DNA of 46,113 bases from Eubacteriales bacterium (lineage in GTDB: Bacteria; Bacillota; Clostridia; Christensenellales; UMGS416), in the NCBI GenBank assembly GCA_028693155.1, contig JAQUVY010000009.1, forward strand, positions 1 to 46,113. The letters run 5' to 3'. This document shows positions 32,485 through 42,502 of this stretch, piece by piece. The first letter of the stretch is position 1; every line of letters begins with the position of its first letter. The translations under genes and the position numbers were made by a program. The notes under the pieces are model-generated. The model was not told where the DNA came from, did no database searches, and worked only from the letters and a program-made list of their open reading frames with translations.

Positions 32485-34359
32485 ATGAATACAACAAAAA
32501 ATCAATTTTCCTGGCGGGAAAACATTCAATATGTTTTGCGCGCCGTCACAAAGTACGATAAAGGTGTGTATGGGCTGTTTGCACTGTTTACGGTGTGCGG
32601 CGCGCTGCTGCCTTTTGTGGGGGTGCTACTGCCCAAGGTGCTGATCGGCGGAATTGAGGCAGGAAACACGCTGCCGACCATGCTTGGGTGGGCAGGCGCG
32701 CTGGCGGCAGGTGGAATGGCGCTGGCCGGCCTTTCCACCTTTGCGTCTCAGCAAACCTTCATGCGCTTGGTGTTTATCCGCATGGGCGTGATCAATGAAT
32801 TCTCCCAAAAAATAATGACGATGGATTATGTGCGCACCGAAGACCCAGCCGAGCTGGATCGGCTTCGCCTGGCGCACTCGGCGTTTTGGGGAAACCAGGT
32901 GGGGCTGGAGGGCGTCATGCACATTCTCTTTGACAACGTGGGCATTGTGGTTTCTCTGCTTGGTTTGGTGGCTATGCTCACCGTGCTGCACCCGTTGATC
33001 CTTTTGCTGCTGGCGGGCGGCGCCGCGGCATCGTTCGCCTTCAGCATGCGCGCCCGGAAAATCGAGGAGGGTATGCAGGGTGAGCTAAATCAGGTGGGGC
33101 GGCAGCTGGATTATATGAACACCAATGTGCAGGATTTTGCCTTTGGCAAGGACATTCGCCTGTATGGCATGAAGGGTTGGCTGTCGGCGCGGTTCGACGC
33201 GCTGATCCGCGGGAGAATTGCGCTGGAGAAGCGGCTGAAGCGTGCGCAGATCCCGCAGGTGGTGTCCGACGGTTTCTTTACCCTGCTGCGGGAGGGCGCT
33301 GTATATGGGTATTTGATCTATCTGATCTTTCAGGGGCTGCTGAGCGTGGCCGAGTTCGCCATGTATTTCGCGGCGGTGGCCGCCTTTTCTGCGGGGCTGA
33401 ACAAGGTCTTGTGGGCCTTTGCCAGCCTGCGGGTGGAGCTGAAGAAGGTGGATGTGCTGCATGGCTTCATGGCGGAAAAGCAGGAGGAACGGCCGGGCAT
33501 CGCGCCGCCGAGCGGCTCTTCACCGGGGATTTCCTTTCAAGACGTGTCCTTTGCCTATCCCGGCGGAAAAACCGTTATGGAGCATTTGAACTTGGACATC
33601 CGACCCGGAGAAAAGCTGGCCATCGTGGGCTTGAACGGCGCGGGGAAAACCACGCTGGTAAAGCTGCTTACCCGCCTTTACGAGCCGACCCAGGGCCGGA
33701 TCGTCGTGGGGGGTGTTCCGGCGGCGGAAATTGATCGCGAGGAATATTTCAAGCTGTTTTCGGCTCTTTTTCAGGAGGTACATCTCTTTGCCTTCAGCGT
33801 GGCGGAAAACGTTGCCATGCGTCCGGCTCATCTGGAGATGCTTCAGGAAGGGCCGGTAAAGCCCACCGGCGTGTGGAAGGCCGGGGAGGGCGAGGTGGAT
33901 CGGCAGCGAGCCAGGCGCGCGCTGGAGATGGCGGGTCTGTGGCAAACGGTGGAGGCACTTCCCCAGGGGATGGATACGACCATGCTGAAGCAGATCGAGC
34001 TGGACGGCGTGGAGTTTTCCGGCGGGCAGAACCAGCGGCTGGCGTTGGCCCGGGCGCTGTACAAGGACGCTCCCATCGTGGTGCTGGACGAACCCACCGC
34101 CGCGCTGGATCCCTTGGCGGAGTTCGACCTTTACCAGAAGTTCAGCGACATGACCAGGGAAAAGACGGCGGTGTTTATTTCCCACCGGCTGTCCTCCACC
34201 CGGTTCTGCGACCGCATTGTTTATCTGGAGAACGGCGCGGTTGCCGAGCAGGGCACGCACGATGAACTGATGCAGAAAAACGGAAAATACGCAGCGCTCT
34301 TCCGGGTGCAGGCGCAATATTATCAACAGGAGGCAAAAGCCCATGCACAACAAGCTTGA
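32485..34359 (+). CDS. ABC exporter half-transporter, first subunit
   Basis: 624 residues: a type I exporter membrane domain (about 1-320, six helices) fused to an ATPase domain. Walker A GLNGAGKTT is near 381, signature FSGGQNQRLALARAL near 510, Walker B IVVLDEPTAALD and switch His in FISHRLSS. All catalytic motifs look intact. Relatives export drugs, peptides or lipids; the substrate is unknown. It overlaps the next gene by 17 nt, and the two most likely form a heterodimer. No lanthipeptide or precursor gene is visible nearby. Confidence 0.93.
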   Translation: MNTTKNQFSWRENIQYVLRAVTKYDKGVYGLFALFTVCGALLPFVGVLLPKVLIGGIEAGNTLPTMLGWAGALAAGGMALAGLSTFASQQTFMRLVFIRMGVINEFSQKIMTMDYVRTEDPAELDRLRLAHSAFWGNQVGLEGVMHILFDNVGIVVSLLGLVAMLTVLHPLILLLLAGGAAASFAFSMRARKIEEGMQGELNQVGRQLDYMNTNVQDFAFGKDIRLYGMKGWLSARFDALIRGRIALEKRLKRAQIPQVVSDGFFTLLREGAVYGYLIYLIFQGLLSVAEFAMYFAAVAAFSAGLNKVLWAFASLRVELKKVDVLHGFMAEKQEERPGIAPPSGSSPGISFQDVSFAYPGGKTVMEHLNLDIRPGEKLAIVGLNGAGKTTLVKLLTRLYEPTQGRIVVGGVPAAEIDREEYFKLFSALFQEVHLFAFSVAENVAMRPAHLEMLQEGPVKPTGVWKAGEGEVDRQRARRALEMAGLWQTVEALPQGMDTTMLKQIELDGVEFSGGQNQRLALARALYKDAPIVVLDEPTAALDPLAEFDLYQKFSDMTREKTAVFISHRLSSTRFCDRIVYLENGAVAEQGTHDELMQKNGKYAALFRVQAQYYQQEAKAHAQQA

Positions 34360-36133
34360 AAAAGGAACCTTTCGTGCCACGGGAAAGACGGCTGCCTTTT
34401 CCCTGCGCTTTGCCGCCAAAAATCAACCGTCGCTGCTGGGCTATTTATCGCTGTACGGCGTGTTTGAAGCGGCCAAACCCTTTATTGCCGTGTTCCTGCC
34501 CAAGCTGGTGTTGGAGGAGCTGATGGGCGCGCGGGATGTGCAGAGGCTGGTTTTGCTGACGGTCATCGCGGCGGTCTCTTCGGCTTTGGTTTACTGGGTG
34601 TCGGGATTGCTGAAGCTCAAGGTGGAGAAGGAAAACCTGCGCTTTGACCAACTGTTGGACAAAGCGCTCAGTGAAAAGGCCATCACCATGGCCTACCCCT
34701 TCCTGGAGGATCCGGAAACGCTGAGCACCCTGCAGCGCGCCCGGCAGGGAAGGATGACCCGCGGGGGGATCGCCGGCGTGTTTTCCTATTATCTGCCCCA
34801 GCTGTTTTCGGGTTTGCTGACCTGCGTGGGGATGCTGTGGGTCATTGCCTCGCTGGACTGGTGGGTGCTGGCCAGCATCATGGTGACCGTTGCGCTCAGT
34901 TTGCTGATCCAGCGCCGGTCCAACGCGGCTGAAAATGAATTCATGATGAAAATGGGAGATAGCAACCGCAAATTTGCGTATTACTTTTCCATCGGGTTGG
35001 ATTTTCAAAGCGCGAAGGACGTGCGCCTGTACGGCGCGCAGAATATGATCATGCGCAGAACAAAGCATTACAACGGGCAGATGTGGCAGACGGAGAAGGC
35101 GTGCTTTGGAAAAATGAGCGCCTGCGCTGTCTGGCAGGCGCTGCTTAACCAGGGGCAGATGGGGTTGATCTACGCGGCGCTGGTGGCACAGGTGTTTGTA
35201 AAGGGCATCTCCTTGGCGGATTTCGTTATGTATACCGCAGCGGCTGTCAGCTTTACCACAACCTTGCTGACCATCGTCACCTCGGTGACCGGCGCGTTCA
35301 TCTCGCTGCGCATGGTTAACCCTTATCGGGAGTTCATGGAGCTGAAGGACACGGTCGAGGACGGAAAAGAGGACGCGCCTGAGACCTGCGGGGCGGCGCT
35401 GGAGTTTCGGGATGTCTCCTTTACCTATCCGCGCATGGAAAAACCCACGTTGGAGCATGTGAATCTGACGATTCGCCCGGGCGAGCGCCTGGCAGTGGTG
35501 GGGGAGAACGGCGCGGGCAAAACCACCATGATCAAGCTTCTGCTGCGGCTGTATCGGCCTGATTCGGGGCAGATCCTTTTGGGCGGGCGGGACATTGCCG
35601 ATATGAAGCTGGATGCGTACATTCGCCGGTTTGCGGTGGTCTTTCAGGATTTCAAGCTGTTTGCTTTTACGGTGAAGGAAAACATCGTGCTGGATCAGGA
35701 AGAGGGGGTGCGGCTGGAACGCATTCTGGAGGAAGCCGGGCTTACCCAAACGCTGGCCAAACAGAAAAAGGGCGTGGATACCAGCATCTACAAAACCTTT
35801 GACGAGGCGGGCGTGGAGTTTTCCGGCGGAGAGCGCCAAAAGATCGCCATTGCCCGGGCGCTGTATCGCGATGCGCCCATCGTGGTTTTGGATGAACCCA
35901 CTGCCGCGCTGGATCCCATTGCCGAGGAAGAGATCTATCAAAAGCTGGATACGCTGGTGCAGGGCAAAACGGCCATCTTCATTTCCCATCGGTTGTCCTC
36001 CTGCCGGTTTTGCGACAGCATTGCTGTGTTTGCGGATGGGCATGTGGCGCAGCAGGGGACGCACGAGGAGCTGATGGCGCAGGAGGGGCTCTATCAGCGG
36101 ATGTTCCGGGCGCAGGCGCAGTATTACGTGTAG
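34343..36133 (+). CDS. ABC exporter half-transporter, second subunit
   Basis: 596 residues with the same layout as its neighbour. The membrane domain ends near 330; Walker A GENGAGKTT is near 387, signature FSGGERQKIAIARAL near 492, Walker B IVVLDEPTAALD and switch His in FISHRLSS. Both ATPase sites therefore look canonical, unlike many heterodimeric exporters with one degenerate site. The start is ATG 34343, inside the end of the first subunit, behind AGGAGG. Confidence 0.93.
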   Translation: MHNKLEKGTFRATGKTAAFSLRFAAKNQPSLLGYLSLYGVFEAAKPFIAVFLPKLVLEELMGARDVQRLVLLTVIAAVSSALVYWVSGLLKLKVEKENLRFDQLLDKALSEKAITMAYPFLEDPETLSTLQRARQGRMTRGGIAGVFSYYLPQLFSGLLTCVGMLWVIASLDWWVLASIMVTVALSLLIQRRSNAAENEFMMKMGDSNRKFAYYFSIGLDFQSAKDVRLYGAQNMIMRRTKHYNGQMWQTEKACFGKMSACAVWQALLNQGQMGLIYAALVAQVFVKGISLADFVMYTAAAVSFTTTLLTIVTSVTGAFISLRMVNPYREFMELKDTVEDGKEDAPETCGAALEFRDVSFTYPRMEKPTLEHVNLTIRPGERLAVVGENGAGKTTMIKLLLRLYRPDSGQILLGGRDIADMKLDAYIRRFAVVFQDFKLFAFTVKENIVLDQEEGVRLERILEEAGLTQTLAKQKKGVDTSIYKTFDEAGVEFSGGERQKIAIARALYRDAPIVVLDEPTAALDPIAEEEIYQKLDTLVQGKTAIFISHRLSSCRFCDSIAVFADGHVAQQGTHEELMAQEGLYQRMFRAQAQYYV

Positions 36134-36161
36134 CATCCACCTGTGGTTCCCAAGGGTAATC

Positions 36162-36207
36162 AATCTCTCTTTCTGGTCAGAATTGATCGCGAAGGGAGAT
36201 TTTTTTA
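36162..36207 (+). terminator. Terminator after the ABC exporter pair
   Basis: AATCTCTCTT (36162-36171) pairs with AAGGGAGATT (36192-36201), with a smaller inner hairpin GGTCA/TGATC in the loop, followed by TTTTTT. Confidence 0.82.
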
Positions 36208-36320
36208 TGGAGATGCAGTCGTGCACCGCATCATGCCCGAGAACGCAGCCACGACAACAGCCGGTTTTGGCTGGTACTTGTAAACTTTTTACATTTCTGA
36301 TAGGCGTAGGAAAGAACGGA

Positions 36321-36338
36321 TATACTTATTAATAATAA
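36321..36338 (+). promoter_or_regulatory. katA -10 box with overlapping 13-bp palindrome
   Basis: TATACT (36321-36326) is a likely -10 box; no good -35 is present. Overlapping its last base is a perfect inverted repeat, TTATTA-A-TAATAA (36326-36338). It resembles the 7-1-7 PerR-type operator but is one base pair shorter per arm. PerR control of catalase is common in Firmicutes; binding here is inferred. Confidence 0.5.
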
Positions 36339-36363
36339 ATCTCAATAAAAACAACTTCATACT

Positions 36364-36444
36364 AGACGCGTCCCGTGCGCAAACCTGTTTGCCCCATGGG
36401 GTGAGACAAAGCGGAGCCGGCGTCTGAAATCGGGCAGTTTCCCG
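36364..36444 (+). promoter_or_regulatory. Structured 5' leader of katA
   Basis: The katA leader of about 160 nt contains AGACGC (36364-36369) that can close on GCGTCT (36420-36425). Inside are hairpins GCAAA-CCTG-TTTGC (36379-36392) and CCCCATGGGG (36392-36401), and just outside CGGG/CCCG (36431-36444). I do not recognise a known riboswitch class. Confidence 0.35.
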
Positions 36445-36495
36445 CAGGCAAAAAGGCAGGCGGATACATACAACAAACGGAAGGGGAAATAAAAA

Positions 36496-38019
36496 ATGAG
36501 TGACTTGAAAAAACTGACCAACGAGGTTGGAGCACCGGTCGCTGACAACGAGAATTCCATCACCGCCGGCCCGCGCGGCCCTGTCATGATGCAGGACGTG
36601 TGGCTGCTGGAGAAACTGGCACATTTTGACCGGGAGGTCATCCCTGAAAGGCGGATGCACGCAAAGGGCTGGGGCGCATACGGAAAATTCACCGTGACCC
36701 ACGACATCTCCCGGTATACCCGGGCGAAGGTGCTGCAACCGGGCGAGGAGACCGAGGTGTTCGTTCGCTTTTCCACGGTGGCCGGGGAGCGCGGCGCCGC
36801 CGATGCAGAGCGTGACATCCGCGGTGTGGCGATCAAGTTTTACACCCCGGAGGGCAACTGGGATCTGGTCGGCAATAATACGCCCACCTTCTTTATTCGG
36901 GATGTGCATCATTTCCCGGATCTGAACCGGGCGGTCAAGCGCGATCCCTACACGGGGATGCGTTCCGCGCAGAACACCTGGGATTTTTGGACTCTGCTGC
37001 CCGAAACCTTTCATCAGCGCACCATCGTCATGTCCGATCGGGGCATTCCCGACGGCTTCCGCCACATGCATCTGTTCGGCGAGCATACCTTCTCCTTCTA
37101 TAACGACAAGAACGAGCGCGTTTGGTGCAAGTTCCATTTTAAAACCCAGCAGGGGATCCAGAACCTGACCAACGAAGAAGCGGAAAAGCTCAACGGTATG
37201 GATCGAGAGAGCGCGGGGCGGGATCTGTTTACGGCCATTGAGACGAAGAACTTCCCCAAGTGGACCATGTACGTTCAGATCATGACCGAGGAACAGGCCA
37301 GAAACCATTATGAGAATCCCTTTGATATCACCAAGATCTGGCGGCACGCCGAGTATCCGCTCATTGAGGTGGGCGAGCTGGAGCTGAACCGCTGGCCGGA
37401 AAACTATTTTGCCGAGGTGGAGCAGGCGGCGTTTACCCCCGCGCATGTGGTGCCGGGCATTGGCTTCAGCCCGGATAAATTCCTTCAGGGGCGCCTGTTT
37501 GTTTATGGCGACGCGCAGCGGTATCGCCTGGGGGTGAATCACAACCTGATCCCCGTAAACCAAGCCAAGGGCGTCAAAGGCGGCGTGGCGGATTATCATC
37601 GCGACGGCTTCATGCGCACCGACGGCAACTACGGCCGCACGCCTGCGTATACGCCCAACAGCGCGGGCTACTGGACCAGCCAGCCGGAGGTGGCCGAGCC
37701 GGAGTTGGAGCTTGAAGGTGCCATGTGGCGCTATGATCCCAAGGAGGATCCCACCGACGACTGCTTCCGCGCGGGCGGCGACCTGTGGCGCGTCATGACG
37801 GAGGATAAAAAGGCGTTGCTGATCGCCAACACGGCGGCGGACATCGCCTCCGTTACGGACAACGTGAAGTACCGCCACGCCGTTCACTGCTATAAGGCTG
37901 ATCCCGAGTATGGAGAGCGCTTTGCCAAGGCCGCCGGGCTGTGCTGGGATAAGGTCTTGGAGCTGGCAAAGCTGGACAACAACGGTCTGATCCAAGCCAC
38001 GCTGACACCCAACGTTTAA
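36496..38019 (+). CDS. katA: Heme catalase
   Basis: A 507-residue small-subunit monofunctional catalase, 2 H2O2 to 2 H2O + O2, cytosolic. The catalytic histidine is H55 in PERRMHAKG, the asparagine is in [11 protein letters not shown] (127-128), and the proximal heme tyrosine is Y337 in [34 protein letters not shown] is the catalase signature region. It is full length for the clade and has no signal peptide. GGAAGGGGAA precedes ATG 36496. It is a single-gene unit with its own leader and terminator, which fits peroxide-induced expression in an anaerobe. Confidence 0.98.
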   Translation: MSDLKKLTNEVGAPVADNENSITAGPRGPVMMQDVWLLEKLAHFDREVIPERRMHAKGWGAYGKFTVTHDISRYTRAKVLQPGEETEVFVRFSTVAGERGAADAERDIRGVAIKFYTPEGNWDLVGNNTPTFFIRDVHHFPDLNRAVKRDPYTGMRSAQNTWDFWTLLPETFHQRTIVMSDRGIPDGFRHMHLFGEHTFSFYNDKNERVWCKFHFKTQQGIQNLTNEEAEKLNGMDRESAGRDLFTAIETKNFPKWTMYVQIMTEEQARNHYENPFDITKIWRHAEYPLIEVGELELNRWPENYFAEVEQAAFTPAHVVPGIGFSPDKFLQGRLFVYGDAQRYRLGVNHNLIPVNQAKGVKGGVADYHRDGFMRTDGNYGRTPAYTPNSAGYWTSQPEVAEPELELEGAMWRYDPKEDPTDDCFRAGGDLWRVMTEDKKALLIANTAADIASVTDNVKYRHAVHCYKADPEYGERFAKAAGLCWDKVLELAKLDNNGLIQATLTPNV

Positions 38020-38040
38020 GCCGAAGCGTCAGACAAGCAA

Positions 38041-38073
38041 CAAGGCGAGCCCTTATAAAAAGGGCTCGCCTTT
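38041..38073 (+). terminator. katA terminator
   Basis: A 13-bp stem AAGGCGAGCCCTT / AAGGGCTCGCCTT with loop ATAAA and a short T-tail. It may also work on the reverse strand for the dehydrogenase gene ending at 38109. Confidence 0.88.
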
Positions 38074-38108
38074 GTGATTTCAGCGATGAAACGGTTTCGG
38101 GCGGCAGG

Positions 38109-38978
38109 CTAGAAATCCGGGTCGTAGTGGCGGATGAGCGCCTGCGTGCCGCAGTCTTCCATCCCTTCCTGCGCCAGGCTACGATACATTTCCAGCACGC
38201 GCGGCAGCACCTCCAGCGTCAGCTCCATTTGCTCGGCTTCGCTGCAGGCGATGTCCATATCTTTGATGAAATGCTTGATAAAGAAACCAGGCTCGTAGTC
38301 ATCCTTAAGGATGCGAGGCGCGTTGTTGCTCATTTGCCAGCTGCCGGCAGCGCCTTTGCTGATGCTGTCCAGCAGGGTTTGCAGATCCAAACCCGCCTTT
38401 TTGGCATAGATCAGGGCTTCGCACACGCCGCTGATGGCACCGCCGATGGCGATCTGATTGGCCATTTTGGTGTGCTGGCCGCAGCCCGCCGGGCCCTCGT
38501 AAATGATGTTGCTGCCCATGCAGGCCAGCAGCGGACGGCAGGCGTGATAGGCGGCAGGGTCGCCGCCGGCCATGATGGACAGCGTGGCGTTGCGCGCGCC
38601 CACATCTCCGCCCGACACGGGAGCGTCCAGTGCGAAAAGCCCTTTTTCCTTTGCCGTCGCGTAAATGCGCTTGCTGAGCTGGGGGCTGGTCGTGGTCATG
38701 TCAATGAGGTAGGTTCCCGCCGCGGTGTGGGGCAAAATGCCATCGGGGGAGAAGTAGACCTCTTCCACATCGGCGGGGTAGCCCACCATGGTGATGACAG
38801 CGTCCACGCCTTGGGCGCATGCGCCGGGGGAGTCGCACCAGCGCGCACCGGCAGCCAGTGTTTCGTGAGCTTTCTCTTTTGTGCGGGTGTAGACCTGCAG
38901 TTCATATCCGTTTTTCATCAGGTTCAGCGCCATGGGGCCGCCCATCACGCCAATGCCGACAAAACCGATCTTTTTCAT
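38109..38978 (-). CDS. NAD(P)-dependent beta-hydroxyacid dehydrogenase (3-hydroxyisobutyrate dehydrogenase / tartronate semialdehyde reductase family)
   Basis: 289 residues. Rossmann motif GFVGIGVMGGPMALNL at the N-terminus, substrate-binding DAPVSGGDVGA, and the catalytic lysine in GCGQHTKMANQI, followed by the all-helical C-terminal domain. The family reduces or oxidises small beta-hydroxyacids; the exact substrate cannot be read from sequence and no pathway genes lie nearby. The start is ATG 38978 (MKKIGFVG) after AAAGGA. An ATG 12 nt earlier (MVRG) sits on the RBS, and the frame is open to 39041 without support. Single-gene unit. Confidence 0.9.
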   Translation of the reverse strand: MKKIGFVGIGVMGGPMALNLMKNGYELQVYTRTKEKAHETLAAGARWCDSPGACAQGVDAVITMVGYPADVEEVYFSPDGILPHTAAGTYLIDMTTTSPQLSKRIYATAKEKGLFALDAPVSGGDVGARNATLSIMAGGDPAAYHACRPLLACMGSNIIYEGPAGCGQHTKMANQIAIGGAISGVCEALIYAKKAGLDLQTLLDSISKGAAGSWQMSNNAPRILKDDYEPGFFIKHFIKDMDIACSEAEQMELTLEVLPRVLEMYRSLAQEGMEDCGTQALIRHYDPDF

Positions 38979-39011
38979 GCCGCGCACCATCCTTTGCTTT
39001 GCGTTATGATG

Positions 39012-39017
39012 ATTATA
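39012..39017 (-). promoter_or_regulatory. -10 box of the dehydrogenase gene
   Basis: A perfect TATAAT on the minus strand, about 35 nt upstream of ATG 38978. The matching -35 position (TGGAAT, 39035-39040) is weak. Confidence 0.45.
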
Positions 39018-39050
39018 GAGGTTTCCGCAGGAGAATTCCACTCACGCGAT

Positions 39051-39081
39051 AAAAAAAGACCCGGATGATTTCATCCGAGCC
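39051..39081 (-). terminator. clpB terminator
   Basis: On the minus strand GGCTCGGATGA pairs with TCATCCGGGTC (39058-39081, two G-U pairs), followed by TTTTTTT (39051-39057). Confidence 0.88.
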
Positions 39082-39094
39082 TTGGGAAAGCGCG

Positions 39095-41704
39095 TTATGC
39101 GACTTTTTCCGTAACGGTCAGCTGCTGGCCGTCGTAGTCCACCACCAAAGTGGTGTCCTGGGGCAAATATTCGGAAAGGATCTTCTTGGCGACCAGCGTC
39201 TCCACCTTGCTTTGCAGGAAACGCTTGAGCGGCCGCGCGCCGTACTGCGGATCGTAGCCGCTGTTGACGACGTACGCGCGGGCGGCATCCGTCAGCTCCA
39301 AATGCAGCTGGCGATCCTCCAAGCGATGGCACAGATCCTCCATCAGCAGATCCACAATGCCCGTGATCTCGGCCTTGGTCAGCGGCTTGTAGAATACGGT
39401 CTCGTCGATCCGGTTCAAAAACTCCGGGCGGAACTGCTGCTTGAGTAGCATCTCCACCTGCTCGCGGGCGTGAGGGCTGATCTGCCCGTCAGGCTCGATC
39501 CCCTCCAAAATATAGGAGGAGCCTAGGTTGGAGGTCAGGATGATGACGGTGTTTTTGAAATCCACCGTGCGACCTTGCGAATCGGTGATGCGGCCGTCGT
39601 CCAGCACCTGCAGCAGAATATTGAACACGTCAGGGTGGGCTTTTTCGATTTCGTCGAACAGCACCACCGAATAGGGCTTGCGGCGCACCGCCTCGGTGAG
39701 CTGGCCGCCTTCCTCGTAACCGACGTATCCCGGAGGCGCGCCCACCAAGCGGGACACGGAGAATTTCTCCATATACTCGCTCATGTCGATGCGCACCAGA
39801 TTCCGTTCATCGTCGAACAAGGCCTGGGCGAGCGCTTTGCCCAGCTCGGTTTTGCCCACGCCCGTGGGTCCGAGAAACAGGAAGGAGCCGATGGGGCGGT
39901 TGGGATCCTGAATGCCCGCGCGGGAGCGCATGATGGCTTCGGACACCTTTTGAACCGCTTCGTCCTGACCGATGACCCTCTTGTGCAGAATATCGGGCAG
40001 GTGAAGAATCTTTTCGCGCTCGCTTTCCATCAGCTTGGACACGGGGATGCCCGTCCAGCGGGCGATGATGCGGGCGATCTCTTCTTCGGTCACCTTATCG
40101 CGCAGCAGGGTATGCGACTGCCCCTGCTCGGCAATGCGTTCTTCTTCCTCCAGCTGCTTTTGCAGCGCGGGCAGCTTGCCGTATTTCAGCTCGGCGGCTT
40201 TGTTCAGGTCGTAATCGCGCTGCGCCTTTTCCATCTGGGCGTTGACCTGCTCGATTTCCTCGCGCAGATGCTGCACCTTGGTGATGGCGGATTTCTCGTT
40301 TTCCCATTTTGCCTTCATCTCGGCAAACTGGGCGCGCATCTCCGAAAGCTCTTTTTGAATTTCTTCCAGATGACCTTTGGAGGCCTTATCCGTTTCCTTC
40401 AGCAGCGCGGCTTCCTCAATCTCGTGCTGCATGATCCGCCGGGAGATCTCGTCCATTTCCGAGGGCATGGAGTCCATCTCGGTGCGAATCATGGCGCAGG
40501 CCTCGTCTACCAGGTCTATGGCCTTGTCGGGCAGAAAGCGATCAGTGATGTAGCGGTTGGACAGTACGGCCGCGGCGATCAATGCCTGGTCGGTGATCTT
40601 GACGCCGTGGAACACCTCATAACGCTCCTTCAAGCCTCTGAGGATGGAAATGGTGTCGTCCACCGAGGGCTGATCCACCAAGACGGGCTGAAAACGCCGC
40701 TCCAGCGCCGCGTCTTTTTCAATGTACTGGCGGTACTCGTTCAGAGTCGTCGCGCCGATGCAGTGGAGCTCGCCGCGCGCCAGCATGGGCTTGAGGATAT
40801 TGCCGGCATCCATCGCGCCGTCGGTTTTGCCGGCACCTACGATGGTGTGCAGCTCGTCGATGAACAGAATAATCTGTCCCTCGCTCTTTTTAACCTCGTT
40901 CAGCACGGCTTTCAGACGTTCCTCAAACTCGCCGCGGAACTTGGCACCCGCCACCAGCGAGCCCATGTCCAGCGAGAAGAGCTGCCGGTTTTTCAAATTG
41001 TCGGGTACGTCGCCCCGCACAATGCGCAGCGCCAGTCCTTCGGCGATGGCGGTTTTGCCTACGCCCGGCTCGCCGATGAGCACCGGGTTGTTCTTGGTTT
41101 TACGGGACAGAATGCGAATGACGTTGCGGATCTCGGCGTCACGCCCGATGACCGGGTCTAGCTTCTGGTTTTTCGCCAGCTCCACCAGATCGGTGCCGTA
41201 TTTTTTCAGCACGTCATAGGTGGATTCGGGGGAATCGCTGGTCACGCGGGTGTTGCCGCGCACCGTGGACAGCGCCGCCAGAAACGCCGGGCTTTCCACA
41301 TGAAAGGCGCGAAACAGCTCCTGCAGGCCGCGGTTGGGCTTGGCCAGCAGCGCCAGAAAAATATGCTCCACGGAGACATACTCATCCTTCATCTGCTGAG
41401 CCTGGCGCTCGGCCTCGGTAAAGACCTGATCCACATCCATGGAGATGTAAACCTTGTCCGGCTCCCGCCCAGGGCCGGAAACCTTGGGCAGCGTGCTCAG
41501 CTTCTGGGCAAGGGTCTGGCGCAGCGCGTCGCAATCCACATTCATCTTTTTGAGCAGCTGAGGAATCAGGCCGTCCTGCTGATTGAGCAGAGCGTACAGC
41601 AGATGCTCCTGTTCGATCTGCGTGCTTTGATATTCGATGGCAGTGCTTTGTGCGTTCTGGATCGCCTCAAGAGATTTCTGCGTAAGTTTTTGTGTGTTTA
41701 ACAT
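39095..41704 (-). CDS. clpB: ATP-dependent disaggregase ClpB
   Basis: An 869-residue Hsp100 chaperone that works with DnaK to pull apart aggregated proteins. The Clp N-domain (about 1-145) has [13 protein letters not shown] and [14 protein letters not shown]-1 has Walker [16 protein letters not shown] and [13 protein letters not shown]. The coiled-coil M-domain spans about 400-520. AAA-2 has [15 protein letters not shown] and [13 protein letters not shown]. The coiled M-domain distinguishes it from ClpA/ClpC. A strong AAAGGAGGT precedes ATG 41704. It lies 23 nt downstream of a ribbon-helix-helix gene in the same direction, so it is probably co-transcribed with it. I see no CIRCE element (TTAGCACTC...GAGTGCTAA) upstream. 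Confidence 0.97.
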   Translation of the reverse strand: MLNTQKLTQKSLEAIQNAQSTAIEYQSTQIEQEHLLYALLNQQDGLIPQLLKKMNVDCDALRQTLAQKLSTLPKVSGPGREPDKVYISMDVDQVFTEAERQAQQMKDEYVSVEHIFLALLAKPNRGLQELFRAFHVESPAFLAALSTVRGNTRVTSDSPESTYDVLKKYGTDLVELAKNQKLDPVIGRDAEIRNVIRILSRKTKNNPVLIGEPGVGKTAIAEGLALRIVRGDVPDNLKNRQLFSLDMGSLVAGAKFRGEFEERLKAVLNEVKKSEGQIILFIDELHTIVGAGKTDGAMDAGNILKPMLARGELHCIGATTLNEYRQYIEKDAALERRFQPVLVDQPSVDDTISILRGLKERYEVFHGVKITDQALIAAAVLSNRYITDRFLPDKAIDLVDEACAMIRTEMDSMPSEMDEISRRIMQHEIEEAALLKETDKASKGHLEEIQKELSEMRAQFAEMKAKWENEKSAITKVQHLREEIEQVNAQMEKAQRDYDLNKAAELKYGKLPALQKQLEEEERIAEQGQSHTLLRDKVTEEEIARIIARWTGIPVSKLMESEREKILHLPDILHKRVIGQDEAVQKVSEAIMRSRAGIQDPNRPIGSFLFLGPTGVGKTELGKALAQALFDDERNLVRIDMSEYMEKFSVSRLVGAPPGYVGYEEGGQLTEAVRRKPYSVVLFDEIEKAHPDVFNILLQVLDDGRITDSQGRTVDFKNTVIILTSNLGSSYILEGIEPDGQISPHAREQVEMLLKQQFRPEFLNRIDETVFYKPLTKAEITGIVDLLMEDLCHRLEDRQLHLELTDAARAYVVNSGYDPQYGARPLKRFLQSKVETLVAKKILSEYLPQDTTLVVDYDGQQLTVTEKVA

Positions 41705-41727
41705 AAGGTACCTCCTTTGAGCAATTG

Positions 41728-42372
41728 TTATAAGACAGCCGGATCGGTGTTCAGGAAAGCGCGATACCCTTTTTCAATTTGATGGATAAGCGGGGCATCG
41801 TGTGTGTCGCTGGCCAGATACAGCTTGATGGCGGTGTCGAAGGTCTGGATATAATCGCACAGGGACTGGGCAACCTGCTCAGGCGTGCCGTCCGGGCGCG
41901 CCAGCGCAAAGGCGCGGGTAAAGCGCCCGTCCTCCGCCGTGCAGGAAACGGCGCGTCCGCAGCAGTGCTGCTCCAGCGCTGCCCACAAGGTGAAGAAGGC
42001 TTCAAGTTCCTCCAGTAGCCGGGCGCTTTGGGTGCGAAACTGTATTTTCAGCACACCCAACGTGGGGGTGGGGGTGCGGTTCAGCTCCACGCTGTAACGC
42101 ACGGTGGGGTTGTAGCGGTAGTGCAGCGCGGTACGGAAGGAGAGCATGGTGTCTGACGGTTGAGCCTGCACCTGCAGGCTCGCGGTGTCTATGATCCGCT
42201 CCATGCGGTTGAAAATATCCTTCATCCGCATTTCCGGGGTAACATAGCTGACATACTGCGCCAGGATCTGGTTGACCAGGTTTGAACGGCTGGTTTCCAT
42301 GGAATAAGCCATCCGATCCACCTCCGCCACGACGGGATCGGACAAAACCAGGCTGTAAATGCTTTTCTTCAT
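41728..42372 (-). CDS. Ribbon-helix-helix protein of unknown function, co-oriented with clpB
   Basis: 214 residues. The first 45 or so (KKSIYSLVLSDPVVAEVDRMAYSM and SNLVNQILAQY) fit a CopG/Arc-type ribbon-helix-helix DNA-binding domain: one strand, then two helices. The remainder (about 60-214) contains SDTMLSFRTALHYRYNPTVRYSVEL, LGVLKIQFRTQS and a helical C-terminus; I recognise no family there. Its position directly before clpB suggests that it regulates its own operon, possibly sensing protein stress, but this is inference. The start is ATG 42372 behind GGAAGGTGAG. Confidence 0.75.
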   Translation of the reverse strand: MKKSIYSLVLSDPVVAEVDRMAYSMETSRSNLVNQILAQYVSYVTPEMRMKDIFNRMERIIDTASLQVQAQPSDTMLSFRTALHYRYNPTVRYSVELNRTPTPTLGVLKIQFRTQSARLLEELEAFFTLWAALEQHCCGRAVSCTAEDGRFTRAFALARPDGTPEQVAQSLCDYIQTFDTAIKLYLASDTHDAPLIHQIEKGYRAFLNTDPAVL

Positions 42373-42402
42373 GATCCGCTGCTCACCTTCCTAACGGTAA
42401 TT

Positions 42403-42439
42403 ATTATACCCGAAACAATAATTCGTAATCGTGATTATT
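42403..42439 (-). promoter_or_regulatory. Promoter/operator region of the RHH-clpB operon
   Basis: A perfect TATAAT on the minus strand (42403-42408) about 30 nt from the RHH start has no good -35 box. Where the -35 region should be lies an inverted repeat AATAAT-N11-ATTATT (42417-42439), a plausible operator for autoregulation. Confidence 0.4.
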
Positions 42440-42473
42440 AAAAAACTGTGCGAATAAATTTTGTATTGCCGTA

Positions 42474-42502
42474 TTGACATTGAGTAAGCCATCGCTTACA
42501 AT
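42474..42502 (+). promoter_or_regulatory. feoAB promoter
   Basis: Perfect TTGACA (42474-42479), a 17-nt spacer and TACAAT (42497-42502), 38 nt upstream of feoA. Confidence 0.85.

Noticed and set aside
32275-32529. 85 extra in-frame codons at the N-terminus of the antiporter
   Set aside because: The region is AT-rich, contains promoters in both directions, and a strong RBS stands before ATG 32274.
32485-36133. A lanthipeptide or bacteriocin cluster around the ABC exporter pair
   Set aside because: No precursor peptide, modification enzyme or peptidase domain is visible. The exporter lacks a C39 peptidase domain and its neighbours are unrelated.
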